Shown: positions 47,695-59,490 of the stretch, one piece after another
Layout of the letters: each line of letters begins with the position of its first letter
How positions within the stretch are numbered: the stretch's first letter is position 1
Origin: Cannabis sativa
Taxonomy: Eukaryota; Streptophyta; Magnoliopsida; Rosales; Cannabaceae
Length of the DNA: 64,000 nucleotides
Assembly: GCF_029168945.1 (NCBI RefSeq)
Contig: NC_083603.1
Span: 9,052,001-9,116,000, forward strand
Direction of reading: 5' to 3'
Position numbers and translations under genes: made by a program
The notes under the pieces: generated by a model
Database searches by the model: none
Seen by the model: only the letters and a program-made list of their open reading frames with translations
What the model was told of the DNA's origin: nothing

Positions 47695-48800
47695 CATTGA
47701 TGCCGGAAAAGTCAGCGGAGTTTGCTCTTGGTCCTGGAAAAGTCGTCGGAGTAGCGGTCGGTCGGAAAAGTTGTCGGAGTTGCTGCCGGCGCCGAAAAAT
47801 TCGTCAAAATTGGCATTGTCGTCGGAAAAATCACTGAAAAAATCACCAAGAAACCGGTTTATTCACCAAGAAACTTTTCCGGCACCGACAACAAACTTCA
47901 GAAAAGTCATCAGAATTGGCAAAGTCGCCGGAAAAATTACCAAGAAACTGGTTTCTGGTTTCTTGATGAAGAAACCAGTATTTTGGTGATTTTTCCGGTA
48001 ATTTTTCTGACGACAATGACAATTCTGACAAATTTTTTGGCGTTGGTAGCAACTTTGACAACTAATACACCGGCAACTACTCCGGTGACTTTTTCAGTAC
48101 CGACAATAAACTTTGGGAAATTCGTCAGAATTAGCAATGTCCCTGGAAAAATTACCAGAAAAATCACCAAGAAAATGGTTTTTTTTTCTTCATCAAGAAA
48201 TCAATTTCTTGATGAAGAAACCAGTTTCTTGGTAATGTTTTTTGTATTTTTTTTCTCTATTTGGTTGATTGATGAAACTGCTTTCAATTATTTTCAGTGT
48301 ATATCATTTTTGTTTTGTTTTTATAATCTTTATTATTGTTGTGTAACAAACTTAGTTCCTTGATGAAGAAACCACTTTCTTGGTGAAGAAACCAGTTTGT
48401 TGATGAAAAAACCACTTTCTTGGTGATTTTTCTAGTGATTTTGCTGGCGACAATACCAATTCTAACGACTTTTTTGACTCCGGCAATTTTTCCGACACTG
48501 GCGACTTTTCCAGCACTGACATCAAACTCCAGAATAGTTGTCGGACTCGGCATTGTCACCGGTAAAATTAGCGGAAAAATTGCCAAGAAATCGGTTTCCA
48601 AGAAAAACCGGTTTCTTCATCAAGAAACTAGTTTCTTGGTGACTTTTCCAGCGACAATGCTAATTCTGACGACTTCTTCCGCGCCAGCAGCAACTCCGAC
48701 AACTTTTTCTGCACCGAAGGCTACTCCGACGACTTTTTCGTTGCCGTCAATAAACTCCGGTGACCTTTTCGGCACGAGTGACAACTTCGGCGATCACTAT
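47695..48800. mobile_element. Foldback-like element: three tandem palindromes
   Basis: Composed of alternating forward blocks (variants of 'gccggaaaagtcgtcggagt') and their inverse complements ('actccgacgacttttccggc'), each pair joined by a core 'caccaagaaac...gtttcttggtg'. The order is forward-core-inverse three times: about 47700-48110, 48111-48530 (with a 110 bp AT-rich interruption at 48240-48350) and 48531-48800. A 12 bp direct repeat AGTTTTATTTGT lies immediately outside (47683-47694, 48801-48812), compatible with a Mutator-type or foldback target duplication. No protein frame spans it; similar peptides arise from both strands because of the symmetry. Confidence 0.75.
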
Positions 48801-48812
48801 AGTTTTATTTGT

Positions 48813-49847
48813 TTTATTTTTTTAAAAAAATAAATATGAAGAGAATTTTAATATTTTTTATGGTAATTTGATTAAGTTTTTATTTTTTATGAATTTTAAA
48901 TTCAGATTTCTTTTTAATGTTTGTTTTTTTTTCTAAAAAAAAAACCATATTTTTAGTTTCATTGGTTAGATAATGTCATATTTAGTAGCATTTACTTTTT
49001 ATGCCATATTTATCATAACCTTAATAATTTTTCCCATATTTTTGAAAATAGCCCTTGATACTATTATGAATGAGTTCTATTCAGGATCGACCCAAGTGAT
49101 TTGGGGCCTTAGACAAAAAATTAAAATTAGACATTTATTTTGGAAAACTTATAAAAATACTAGAATTTGAGTTAACTTTTATAAAAAATACTGTTACATA
49201 GAATATTTTTCAAAAATACTGTATTTTTATAAAATAATAGTGGAACACAAAACAGAATAACTAAAAACAATAGTAGAACAACTAAAAAATAACTGTAGTA
49301 TAACAGTAAAAATTAACTTAACACAGTACACAGTATTTTTGAAAAAAATATAGTATTTATAAAAAAATTCCGCTACACAGTAAAAAAGTTAAAAATTTTA
49401 GTAAATAATCTTTTATTTTTTTAAAAAATAAAACAATATCAATCAATAATTTATAAATTTAATTTTTAAAAATAAATAAATAAAAATAGAACAATACTTC
49501 ATTAATTTTAAAATAAGTGAGAATTTTAAAATTAAGTGTATTGAGACAAAGTTTTATCACTTTTTTTGGAAGTGTATATTTAGTATTATGAATATTTATT
49601 ATGTATAAATTATAACAAAAAAAATATTATTTTAATATAAATGACCTTGTACAATGCACAAGCTACCTAATACGTGGGCCAATCCTCACCCTATTTACTA
49701 TATACTAGTGGGAGACACACGCTCCGCACGTGTATCAAATTAAATGTAAATTTATATATAAATTTTAATAATTTTAAAGATTTATAAGTCTGGTTTTTTT
49801 TATAATAAATAAAAGACACTTGTATAAGCAAATGTGTATTTTTTTTA
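48813..49847. other. AT-rich intergenic DNA
   Basis: No frame. A short hairpin-forming segment (acacgctccgcacgtgt) lies at about 49716-49734; otherwise A/T runs. Confidence 0.55.
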
Positions 49848-50220
49848 GAGTAAATACCATTTTAAATCCTATGTTTTGTAAAAGTTATTAATTACTCTCT
49901 GTTTTGTTAAATGATAAAATAGACCCTGTATTTTTTAAAATTGTACAAATAAGATCATGAACTGATTTTTTTATCAAAATAAATCTTAATATTAATATGA
50001 TCTATAGATGTTATGAAAAAACTGGTTACATTTTTTGTATCCATTCGTGTTAGAAATTGTCTTCAAGTTAGTTATATTAAAAAATAAAATTGTTAAAAAT
50101 TGAGCTTAGGGTCCTATTTTTATCATTTTGGAAAATATAGGGTCCATTTTGTCATTTAACAAAATAAATGGTCCAATAGTTAATTTTTATAAAATACGAG
50201 GTCCAAAATAATATTTACCC
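49848..50220. mobile_element. MITE with long inverted repeats
   Basis: The left end GAGTAAATACCATTTTAAATCC is mirrored by the right end 'ggtccaaaataatatttaccc'. Inner parts also pair (gttaaatgataaaatagaccc against its complement near 50140-50160). The target duplication is obscured by T-runs on both sides (about 49836-49847 and 50221-50231). Probably Mutator-like, as for 12821-13197, but of a different family. Confidence 0.7.
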
Positions 50221-51627
50221 GTTTTTTTTTATTGTCTTTTTTATTAAATAAAATAATAAATAAATTATTTCTAGGATTGAAGTAAATTTTTAATTTTTTA
50301 AAAAAAAAATGTATTTTAAAAATATAATTTAAGTTACAAAGAAAAATTATTATAGAAGATTATAAAAAAAATGAAAGGATTAATAAAAAATGTTAATAGG
50401 AGGGAAAGATTAAGATTCACTTAAATAATTGTGTATATTTGGTTGTTATTAGGAAAATTATTTATTTATTTATTTTGTGGTTATCAAAATAATGAATTTT
50501 TTTTTCTTGTAATTTAATATCTAGTAAAGGCTAATTGTGTAATTTATTTAGTGGAAAGCCCAAAATTATTCTCATTTTTATAGAGGTTATAGATTAATCT
50601 TTGTTTGATATTTAATTTTCATACTCTAAATTATCACATATATACAATCAAAGCATTACTATTAGATTCCAAATAAAGAAAAACATTACACTCTCAAATG
50701 CAAGTGCAAAATATTCTTCTCAAATGCATATTGAGTTTAGTTTTAGTCAATATGCCATGGGAGGTACATTCTTTAATTGTTTTCAATAATTTTAAGATTT
50801 TTCCATTCCATGTGTCTCTTCTCAAACCATACCGTTAGCCATTTATATAAGCTACTTCTATAAAGTTTATCAACAAACCTGTGAAGCAAGTTCTGATACT
50901 TGGGAGAACTTTTAGATTTTTTGTCTGTCAATGATGTTTCCATTAATTACATCCTTGAGGACAAGGTTGATTTTGAGGAGGGGAGGGGAGAAGTCAAAAG
51001 CCCAACAACATTAGATTCAAATGCAATTAAACAAGAAAGAGTCAAAACATACAAAGATTGGACACCTAAGAAATCGACCCCATTAATTCTCCAACTGTGT
51101 AATTTCATAAAAATACATTTCAAAAAGTTTCCAAAAGAGTAAAACAATTGTCTTTGAGGAGGGCCCAACAGAAATGTAACTTTTTTCTTTGCTTTAAATA
51201 TATAAATATGTTAAAAGAAAGTGATGATGTCTCAATAATATGATTTTCAGCATGATTCAATTTGGCAGAAGATGCCTGAGGCTGAGACAATGATCTAATT
51301 GCATGACTGGCGTGATCGAAGAACAAGCATAATTTTTTAATTTCAATGAGGATTATCGTGAATGTTAAGGACATTAATTTGGGAGTTTTGTATTCAATAC
51401 ATTATGAAAGTTTCGAAAGTTTCGAACAAGAAGAAAGAGTACTGCGCCAAAATGAGATATGTATAAATCAGCTAATTAATTAGAGACATAATGTACTACA
51501 TAAGAAGTACAATTAATAATCAGTAGCATTTATATATGCACATATATATATATATATACCTAAATCACTAAATATAAACTGACTAATGAATTTACTAACA
51601 CCAAAATGATGATGCTGAGATTAGTGT
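50221..51627. other. Gene-island spacer with a short unassigned frame
   Basis: A plus frame at 50900-51142 (80 aa, GELLDFLSVNDVSINYILED) has no family I recognise; its 'ttgaggacaaggttgatttt' segment resembles text near the end of some gypsy pol genes. TA microsatellite at about 51540-51560. Confidence 0.45.
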
Positions 51628-52485
51628 TCAGCCCAAATTCACCATAGCAAAACAAGGGCTTCCATCCTTATCTCTGAAAAACCAAACCTGAACAATCTGA
51701 CCCATCTTCAGTCTATTTTTTTGAACAACACCTCTGTACCAATTTTTGTTCAACACATAACAAAGACTGTTCTCGCCTTTATATTTCCACCTCGTGAGAG
51801 TTAGGTCATTTTCTTCTTCAAGGTTGGGTTGAATGAACCGAACCTTAATTCCTTCCTTCTGGTTGATCTTGTTCTTCTCATCATCATTGAGAAAATCATC
51901 AGAACTTATCTGTTTCAAAGGCATTTGAAGACGATTCAAGTTGGGTTGAGTATCACTTTGAAAAAGTTTCCTCTGAATAACCAATTTGAGAGGAGATTGT
52001 TGTGGATGATCAGGGAGAGTCATAGTACTGATAATTTGGGAAAGTTCTTCAGATATTGGCGGTGGAGGGTCTGGTCCATCAATTACGCCACCTTTACACG
52101 GCTCGTGTTGTATTTGTCGTCGAAACTTAACAATGCGATGTTGTTTCGGGGTGCGGCTTTTCAAGATGATGTTGGTTTCTTCTCCAGGCAATGGCAATGG
52201 CAATGGTGGTGGTAGTTGATGGTGACGATAGGACCGGATAGCAATACGAGTAGTCCGGCGTCTCTTTGGAATAGGGAGAGAGAGAAAGAGAGCTTTCCTC
52301 TTTCTTTCTTCAGATTCCAATTCTTTGATTAGGTCAATATTTCTCCGCTTTTCTTTAATGAAAGAAGCCAAATGATGATGATCATAATGATGATCAGTAC
52401 CATAATACTCGTCATAAGACAGTACCTCAGAGCACACCCAAGCAAGCAATTCAATCTTTTTCTCATTCGTCATTTTCTTCTTCAT
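51628..52485 (-). CDS. B3 DNA-binding domain protein (plant DUF313/REM-like)
   Basis: A single-exon minus-strand gene, ATG 52485 to stop 51628, 285 aa, with no internal break. Residues about 45-82 are Lys/Arg-rich (SEERKRKALFLSLPIPKRRRTTR) and could be a nuclear localisation signal. A Pro-rich linker follows (LPPPLPLPLP). The C-terminal B3 fold spans about 167-284: LVIQRKLFQSDTQPNLNRLQ, then DLTLTRWKYKGENSLCYVLN, then NWYRGVVQKNRLKMGQIVQV and WFFRDKDGSPCFAMV. This domain order and length fit the plant B3 family with a lone C-terminal B3 (DUF313 type), thought to be nuclear DNA-binding regulators. It lies in the one repeat-poor island of the window. Upstream, an AT-rich ATATATTAG on the minus strand near 52590 may act as TATA. 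The specific target and subfamily cannot be called. Confidence 0.85.
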   Translation of the reverse strand: MKKKMTNEKKIELLAWVCSEVLSYDEYYGTDHHYDHHHLASFIKEKRRNIDLIKELESEERKRKALFLSLPIPKRRRTTRIAIRSYRHHQLPPPLPLPLPGEETNIILKSRTPKQHRIVKFRRQIQHEPCKGGVIDGPDPPPPISEELSQIISTMTLPDHPQQSPLKLVIQRKLFQSDTQPNLNRLQMPLKQISSDDFLNDDEKNKINQKEGIKVRFIQPNLEEENDLTLTRWKYKGENSLCYVLNKNWYRGVVQKNRLKMGQIVQVWFFRDKDGSPCFAMVNLG

Positions 52486-53405
52486 TTAAGTCATTTGAGT
52501 TTCTTTGCAAACCAGAAAACTACAAACCCTCAGAAAGTACCCTCTGCGCTATAAAGAGACTAGTGAACCCTACTTTGTATCAGCCCTAATATATAATCTA
52601 TACCAAATTCCCATTTTACCCTTCACGTACAACGTTATTCTTTTAGGAATAGGAAATATAGAAACTAGGAAATAAATAATATAATTAACAAAAAAGGAAA
52701 TAATCTAGTTACCACTTCATTAATTAATAATGGTTTCTAACACATAAATGTCATTATAACAGAGAAGATTTAGAATCAAGATACCCTGTCCAAAATTTAC
52801 TATCCCAAGGTGTGTCTAACCAGTAAAATTATGCCATATCATTTAATTGTTTTTTATTTAAGTTTGAACAATAAAATTAACAGGTCATCAAAATCTCCAG
52901 GTAAAAAGTGGTGTCTCATATTATGTTAAATCAATTAAAATTTAACATGTTAATTAATTTTTTATTTATAAAAAAAATTAAGGGGAATTATCCATGTACT
53001 ATTTTTTTAACTTTTTTTTTTCAAATTTACGGTTTGGATTTCAATAGTGGTTGCAGCGCTAGTTGCAATAGGGGTTTTTATACGATTTTTTGTTGCAATT
53101 TAGGTTGCAGCGCTAGTTGCAATAAGAGTTTCTATGTAGAATTTTGTAAAAATGCAAAAAAAAAAAAAAAAAAAATTGTTTAAAAAATGTTGAAAGTAAT
53201 CTTTTTTTAAATTTAGATTTTTAATTAAAAAATTGAAAAGCAAAACCAGTTTATAGAACATAATTTTAGAAAATATTTTCATTCTAATTTTAAAAACAAA
53301 AAAGTGATTAAAAAAATATTGCCAAACGCACCGTTAATGAAAAAAAAAATCTCTATCTATAAACAAAATGTTATAAAATAATATAGAATGGAGAAAGAAA
53401 TACGA
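52486..53405. other. Upstream region of B3 gene and AT-rich spacer
   Basis: A putative promoter for the minus-strand gene lies in the first 150 bases. At 53050-53125 the phrase ggttgcagcgctagttgcaa appears twice about 63 bases apart, a short tandem duplication. A-run of about 20 at 53156-53175. Confidence 0.5.
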
Positions 53406-53930
53406 CACTACAAGAAATATCACTTTTGTCAGCGCAATTTGCTACTGGCTGGCAAACGTCACTTTTACCAACGGATCTCGTGAATTGTGTTGGCAAAAAA
53501 GTCAAAATTTTACCAATACACATTTGCGCTGGCAAAGCCTATTTTTAAAGCACCTCATATTTGTGTTGGCATAGCAAGCCCTGTAAACATTATCCCCTTG
53601 ATACTTTTTACCAGCGCAAAAGTGCGCTCTGACAAAAGTGACTTTGGCCAGCACAATAACGAGCTACGCTGGCAAAAGTCACTTTTTCCAGCGCAATAAT
53701 AAACTGCGCTGGCAAAAGTTTTTGCTAGTGCATTTTATTACTATGTTGGTTTAAAATTACTTTTACCAACGTATCTCACAAACTGTGTTGGTAAACAGCT
53801 CAAATTTTCCCACTCTTTGATACTTTTTCCCACCATACTTTTGCATTGGTAAAAATATTTTTGCCAACGCAATAGTATAATGTGCTAGCAAAAATCACTT
53901 TTACCAGCGCATCTCACGAAGACATTCCAA
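53406..53930. mobile_element. CACTA-type left end with subterminal repeats, right end not found
   Basis: CACTACAAGAAA at 53406 is a typical CACTA terminus. It is followed by at least ten direct and inverted copies of 'ccagcgca' / 'tgcgctggcaaaag'. No inverse-complement terminus (tttcttgtagtg) was found to the right within the window, so this is a truncated or one-ended relic, unrelated in sequence to the large CACTA element. Confidence 0.72.
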
Positions 53931-54872
53931 AATTTTTAAAGACACCCCCATTTTAATAATTTTTATTTTATATAAAATTTATATTTTTAATTGTATTAAG
54001 TTTTTTTTTTAACTTTTTTCTTCTAATTCATATTCTTAAAAAATATACTTAGCAAATAAAATTAAATTATATTTTAAATATTATGACAAAAGAATTAAAA
54101 CAAAAAATTATATGAAATTTTCTTAGAAAAAAATAAAAAAAATTATATACATGAATTAGAAATATTATGAAATTGAAATCAAAATATTTTCCAAAAACAT
54201 GTTCTATAAAACTGTTTTCACTTTTTAATTTTTTAATTGAGAATTAAAATTTTAAAAATTTTGAAAACATAAAAGATTACTTTCAATATTTTTTAAAATA
54301 TTTTTTTTTTCTGAATTAATATTTGGACTCTGATCCGAACTTGTACCTTCACTCGCAGACCCCGCTCCAACCCCAAACTCGATTTCAGACACGACTTAAT
54401 TAAAATCAAAAAATAAAAATAAAAATAAAATTTACAGAAAATAATTTCTATTCTATTTTTAAAATTGAAAATAAAAGTGGTTATAAAATATATTTTATTT
54501 TTCAAAAATAAATTTTTAAAAATAAAATTAAAAAAAGTATAAAAAAAAAAAGTATTATCAAATTCCCTTAATCTAATATTTTTTATTTAGTTGTATATAC
54601 ATGGAAAAATCTGAAATTTTAGAATATTAGACCACTTTCTTTCCTTTCCATTCTATTTATTAGTTAATTTTACATAATCTTATGCAAACATCAAAATAAT
54701 AATGAATCATCATCTTACAAAACATTATTTGTAGATATACTAACACAATAGCTTACAATAAATAGTCTCTTTCACAAAAAAAATATATACTTACAAATAG
54801 TAAATGAATCTCCAACAAATTATGGGGAATAACGTTGTACTCTTAGTCATTAACAGATCACTCTTACAAAAT
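53931..54872. other. AT-rich spacer downstream of P450 pseudogene
   Basis: A/T-rich, no frame with recognisable content. Confidence 0.55.
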
Positions 54873-56581
54873 CTAAAGAATAAACCTAGAAACTGAAAAA
54901 CAAATTAAGGGATGAGCTCTAGCAAGGGTGAGCTCAGGTTCCTCTTCAAGATCAACCTTGTCATTGAATCCTTTCCACTCAAAACACTGAATCATACAAG
55001 CAGTACTTGTTTGAATGATCAACAAAGCAAGTGAAGCTCCTGAGCACCCTCTTCTTCCACTCCCAAATGGCAAAAGATTGAAACTTTGTCCCCTAACATC
55101 CATATGGTTGATATTTCCACTCCCATCTTCACTTAGAAACCTCTCTGGGTTGAACTCAAGAGGATTTTATTTCCAATATTTGGAGTCTCTACCAATAGCC
55201 CATGAGTTAATATACACTCTGGTCTTTTAGGAATATAGTTACCATTAATGGTGCAATCTTCAATTGATTCTCTTAGTATTAGTGGCCCAGCTGGGTGAAG
55301 CCTCAATGTATCTTTTGTTATAGCTAAATATATGGAAGATCAACAATGTCTCACTCCTCTACTAGTATGGTTTTCCAAACTATGCTATATATTTCTTTTC
55401 TTGCCTTTTACATAATGTTTGGGTGGTTTATTAGCTTTGATATTGCCCACTCTATAGTTATGGGAGTTGTCCTAGTCCCAGCTACAAATATATCCTGTAG
55501 ATGTCAAAATGTATAGTAACAAATGTATGAATGATAATTTAAGGCCTACATTGCAGAATTGTGTGTTACCTATTTACTCTTAAAGATTAATTTTGAGATA
55601 TTGCAAATCAAAGTGGTCTTTCAATTTAAGACTTTAAAGGAATGTGTAAGAGTTTGAAAGAACATACCAATAGAAATGCCTTGATATTATCTTTTCCTAA
55701 TTTGATATTTGATTTGTGATCTTCATCTTTTGCTATGTCAAGCAAGTCTGTAACAATGTCATTTCTTCCCTTCTCCACATTCCTAGCTTCTTCACGCTCT
55801 TGTATTATCTTCTCCATCATAGAGTCAAACTTTTCATGGAAGCCTTTCCCTCTTGCCTCAAATCCTTGCAAATCCCAATTTTTACAAAACAAAAAAAAAA
55901 ATATGACAAATTGAATTTCCCAACAAGTTGGTTTCTCTCTTTGACCAACTCATTTATCTTCTCAGCCTCACTATGATCATCATCATCATTCCCAGAACAC
56001 CTTTGCTTCATAATCATTCCTGTTATGATATTATTTGTAAGCTTAGTAAGCTATTTACCAATTTCAATTGGTTCCTTAGACTCAGCTCTTTTGCTCATCA
56101 ATTTCAAGAATCTTTTTATCTCTTCACTCCTAACTAGAAGAAGCTTATTATTAAGTGTTTGGCCACCAAGAAGCTGAGTCATGCACAATTTCTTCATGAA
56201 CTTCCAATAAGGTCCATAAGGTGCAAATGTGAAGTCAGCTAAGGGATAAGAAATGTGGTCAACTACACTCAATTGGGTTCTATTGGAGAACCAAGTTTCC
56301 TTTGTCTTAAGGAAGAGTTTGGCTAATTCAAGGGACGAAACCACAACAGAGGAAATAGAGCAAAGAGAGAGATAAATCAAGGGTCGATAGGTGTTTGAGA
56401 GTTTTTGGAAAGATTGGTGTGGTATTGGGGCAAGGAGGTGAAGGTGTCCACTGACAGGAAAAGCAAATGGGCTCGGTGGAAGTCGAACCATGGTCCGACT
56501 TTTTGTCAACATGGCTCAAACAAGCATTGTAGAGACTAACCAGACAAAGAAAAGTATGGTGTAAACTTGGAGGCTTTCCAT
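54873..56581 (-). pseudogene. Cytochrome P450, CYP93-like, pseudogene
   Basis: Minus strand, two exons. Exon 1 (56581-55668) starts MESLQVYTILFFVWLVSTML, a membrane anchor, and is stopped by TGA at 56518-56516. The hinge LPPSPFAFPVSGHLHLL, then SFAPYGPYW-type FTFAPYGPYWKFMKKLCM and later KNWDLQGFEARGKGFHEKFD and RNDIVTDLLDIA follow in the CYP93 pattern, with a stop after EPIEIGK and a frameshift near 55880. The intron 55667-55495 has GT/AG ends at the position usual for A-type P450s. Exon 2 (55494-54873) has the I-helix as AGTRTT in place of AGTDT, several stops, then an intact heme loop [18 protein letters not shown]93 enzymes are ER-bound oxygenases of flavonoid or triterpenoid metabolism. 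The broken anchor, I-helix change and shifts rule out function. Subfamily not certain. Confidence 0.85.
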
Positions 56582-56692
56582 GACTGCAACTCTGCTCAAT
56601 TTACTTAAGATGTAAAAATGAAAAAATAAACTAATATCTGCATGAAAAACCATTAAAACAAATGATTTAGGTAAAGATTCATCTCCATAATT

Positions 56693-57036
56693 ATTTTTTT
56701 TTTACTAAAGAGAATATTCATTAATCAAAGACAAAGCAAGCAAACACCAAAGTCACAACTGAGCGGCCCAACCACACACCAAACATCCCCTACTAAACTA
56801 GGCGAAAAAACATGTCTCTTTTCGCTTATATAATCTTTCTATTTTTTAAGCTATACAACCTGTGCTTACCTATATCTTTTATATCATTTACAACTTTTAA
56901 TATAGTAAAACAACTACTATTATGCACACTATTGTTTCTATTTTTCCAAAGCATATAAATAGTAGCATCCAAGATCAAAGTTATCACACCAGAAATCTTC
57001 CCTGTTATTCAACATAACCAGTTGTTGAACTCCATC
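56693..57036 (-). mobile_element. LINE 3' end fragment, minus strand
   Basis: On the minus strand, coding-like text near 56990-56870 (LDATIYMLWKNRNNSVHNS) resembles the region before the end of plant LINE ORF2. A 3' UTR and an A-run at 56693-56703 follow. It is cut at 57036 by the chromovirus LTR, which inserted into it or beside it. Confidence 0.65.
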
Positions 57037-57576
57037 TGTAACGCCCTAAATAATTAGGCACCCTACCCAAAATGTTTATGAAACCCTAATCCCCTAATCG
57101 GGATTACTAATTAAAATAGCGCAGAATTTAAACTTTTATATTAAACAGATTGAAAATAAACTTGTAATATATTTAAACTTTTCAAAATAGTTGGGATCCT
57201 AAAAATATTTACAAACTTATTACAAGTTCTTTCTTACTAGCCGACCTAAGCGGCAAAACAGAATACAAAAGTCAAAAGTGTTAGACCCATAACCTGCTTG
57301 GTCTGAAGTGGCATGAACATGTACATTCTTCGCCCTGCTCCTGAAACTCATGGCTGATCAGCTAATGCCTTACCCTTTCCTACACAGTAGAGCACCCGTG
57401 AGCCAAGCCCAACAAGACAGTATAAATTATAACAAATATAATATGCTCATTCACATATGTCTGTATAGCACAGACCTAATCATTATCTCATCATGCCCAT
57501 TTATGTCTACGTGGCATAGACCTACGTGTTGCACTCACACATCCAATTAAATCTACATGACGTAGACCCACGTGTT

Positions 57577-59490
57577 TGTTGGAAATTATTTTACCAGGAT
57601 CTAGATTTACTAACAAGTATGTTGGATTAACAACCTAATATGAATTCTAAAACAATGAAAATAAACACATATAAAGTTAGAAAACCTTACAGTGGGTGCA
57701 GCGGAATAATATGACTCCTTCCGTTCAGATCTCTAGCCCTTGATTCCTTTCTGTAGCAGAGCATCACCAAGATCTGAACTTGGATCTTCTTTTCTCCTTC
57801 TTTGATGCAGAAATTCCATAGTCTTCCATACTATGATTGAGATACCACTTGATGTGTGTGGGCACTACTCATCTCACAAGGATTTCGAAATTTTCTCTCT
57901 ATTTTTCTCTCTTAATTTCGTGGCTTTTCATCCATGCAAGAGAAGAGAGCAAGGTTGCTTTATATAGGGAAAAGGGAGAGCACAACTTTCCAAATAAACA
58001 GTTTCCTTAATTACTGTGTAATCAATTAACTGCCTTACTTAGTGTGATCCACCACTTTCCTATTATAGCTAGGCTTTGATTAGCAATTACATGACAATTA
58101 AAAAATAAAAAATAATAATTGGGCAACACAAAGGGAGTGCTCGGCCATAGAGGGAAATGGGCCTCACTTGGATTTTGCAGTTTCCTCAATTTTATTTCTA
58201 TTTCTCCAAAAATGCCACTTTTCCAATTCTAATCATTTAAATGCCAAAACTAATTATTTAATAACTAAAATAGATTATTAAATAATATTGTCATTTAAAA
58301 TAATTATTAATTGGACATACAAAGTCTCTTAATTAATAATTAAACCTAGAAACCCTTTTCTTTACGATTTCATCCTTAAACTGTGAGAATTCATAAAGTA
58401 GACATAGTCTAACTTTTAGAATTATAATTGATTAATTAAAATCAATTAACTGAGTCTTACAAGCAGTATGGCCTCAACTAGTATGGGGACCATGGGTCTA
58501 TATAACCGAGCTTCCAATAAGTCGAACCGAATTTACCAAGTAAATTCCCTAACTTATTAATTCCTCATTGAATCCACACTTAGAACTTGGAATTGCACTC
58601 TCAGTCATATAGAAACGCTCTATATGTTCCACGATATAGACACGTCATCAGTTATCCATTGTTATAACCCTAATGTGATCAATGATCCTCTATATAGATG
58701 ATTTACACTGTACATGATTAAATTACCGTAACACCCTACAATGTATTTTATCCTTAAAACACTTAACCCTGTATAAATGATATTTCACCTAAGTGAAATG
58801 AGATCTCCACCATTTATCTTCGTTTGGTTAAGCTCGAAGGAAATCATCCTTTACTTCTATTTGCCAAATAGAAGCTATAGATTCCCTATTTATGTTAGCG
58901 CTCCCACTAAATTGCACTACCGTGTTCCCAAAATGTACGTATTGCCCAGACTAAAAATTAGGCTTAACTAACAAATCAAAGAACACGAATAATACTCTTG
59001 AAATTGAGCCTAACCATATCAGGATTTCGATCATGTGATCTAGGATCAACTTATGATATTGAATTGAATAGATATTTACGGTAAGTTTCAAAATCTAATT
59101 CAAAGTTCAATATCGGTCCATTCCAATGCATACTCCATGCATCCGATACTGGTAAACTTTGCCAATGTCCTGGAAAGGACATAACACATTTCCAAGGTGT
59201 AAGAATACCTATCGCTGATTATACCATGTCAGTCTAAATCCAGTGTTCTGACAAATCAGGGAATCAACTTTTGAACATATAATAAAGATTATATTCCACT
59301 GTGCTGACAACACTATAATCTTTAACGAACTCATATGTTCTGGACTTAAAAAGAATTCATACATTATATACACATATAATCATGAAATAAATCATGTGAA
59401 CCATGCAACATAAAATTTTATTTCTGATCTTTATTAATAAGTAAATCTGATTATGTGAAATGAGTTTTATTTAGGGCATAAAACCCAACA
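57577..59490 (-). mobile_element. Solo LTR, copia-type, 1.9 kb, with GTGTT duplication
   Basis: On the minus strand TGTTGGGTTTTATGCCC... to ...ATTTCCAACA, flanked by a perfect GTGTT (57572-57576 and 59491-59495). A TATA box (CCCTATATAAAG, minus) lies at about 57957-57969. There is no coding interior. The superfamily (copia) is inferred from the LTR start and general style and is less certain than the element itself. Confidence 0.87.

Noticed and set aside
47771..48833. Several overlapping frames with similar peptides on both strands
   Set aside because: The likeness between strands follows from the palindromic DNA. Frames do not continue through the cores, so no protein is called.
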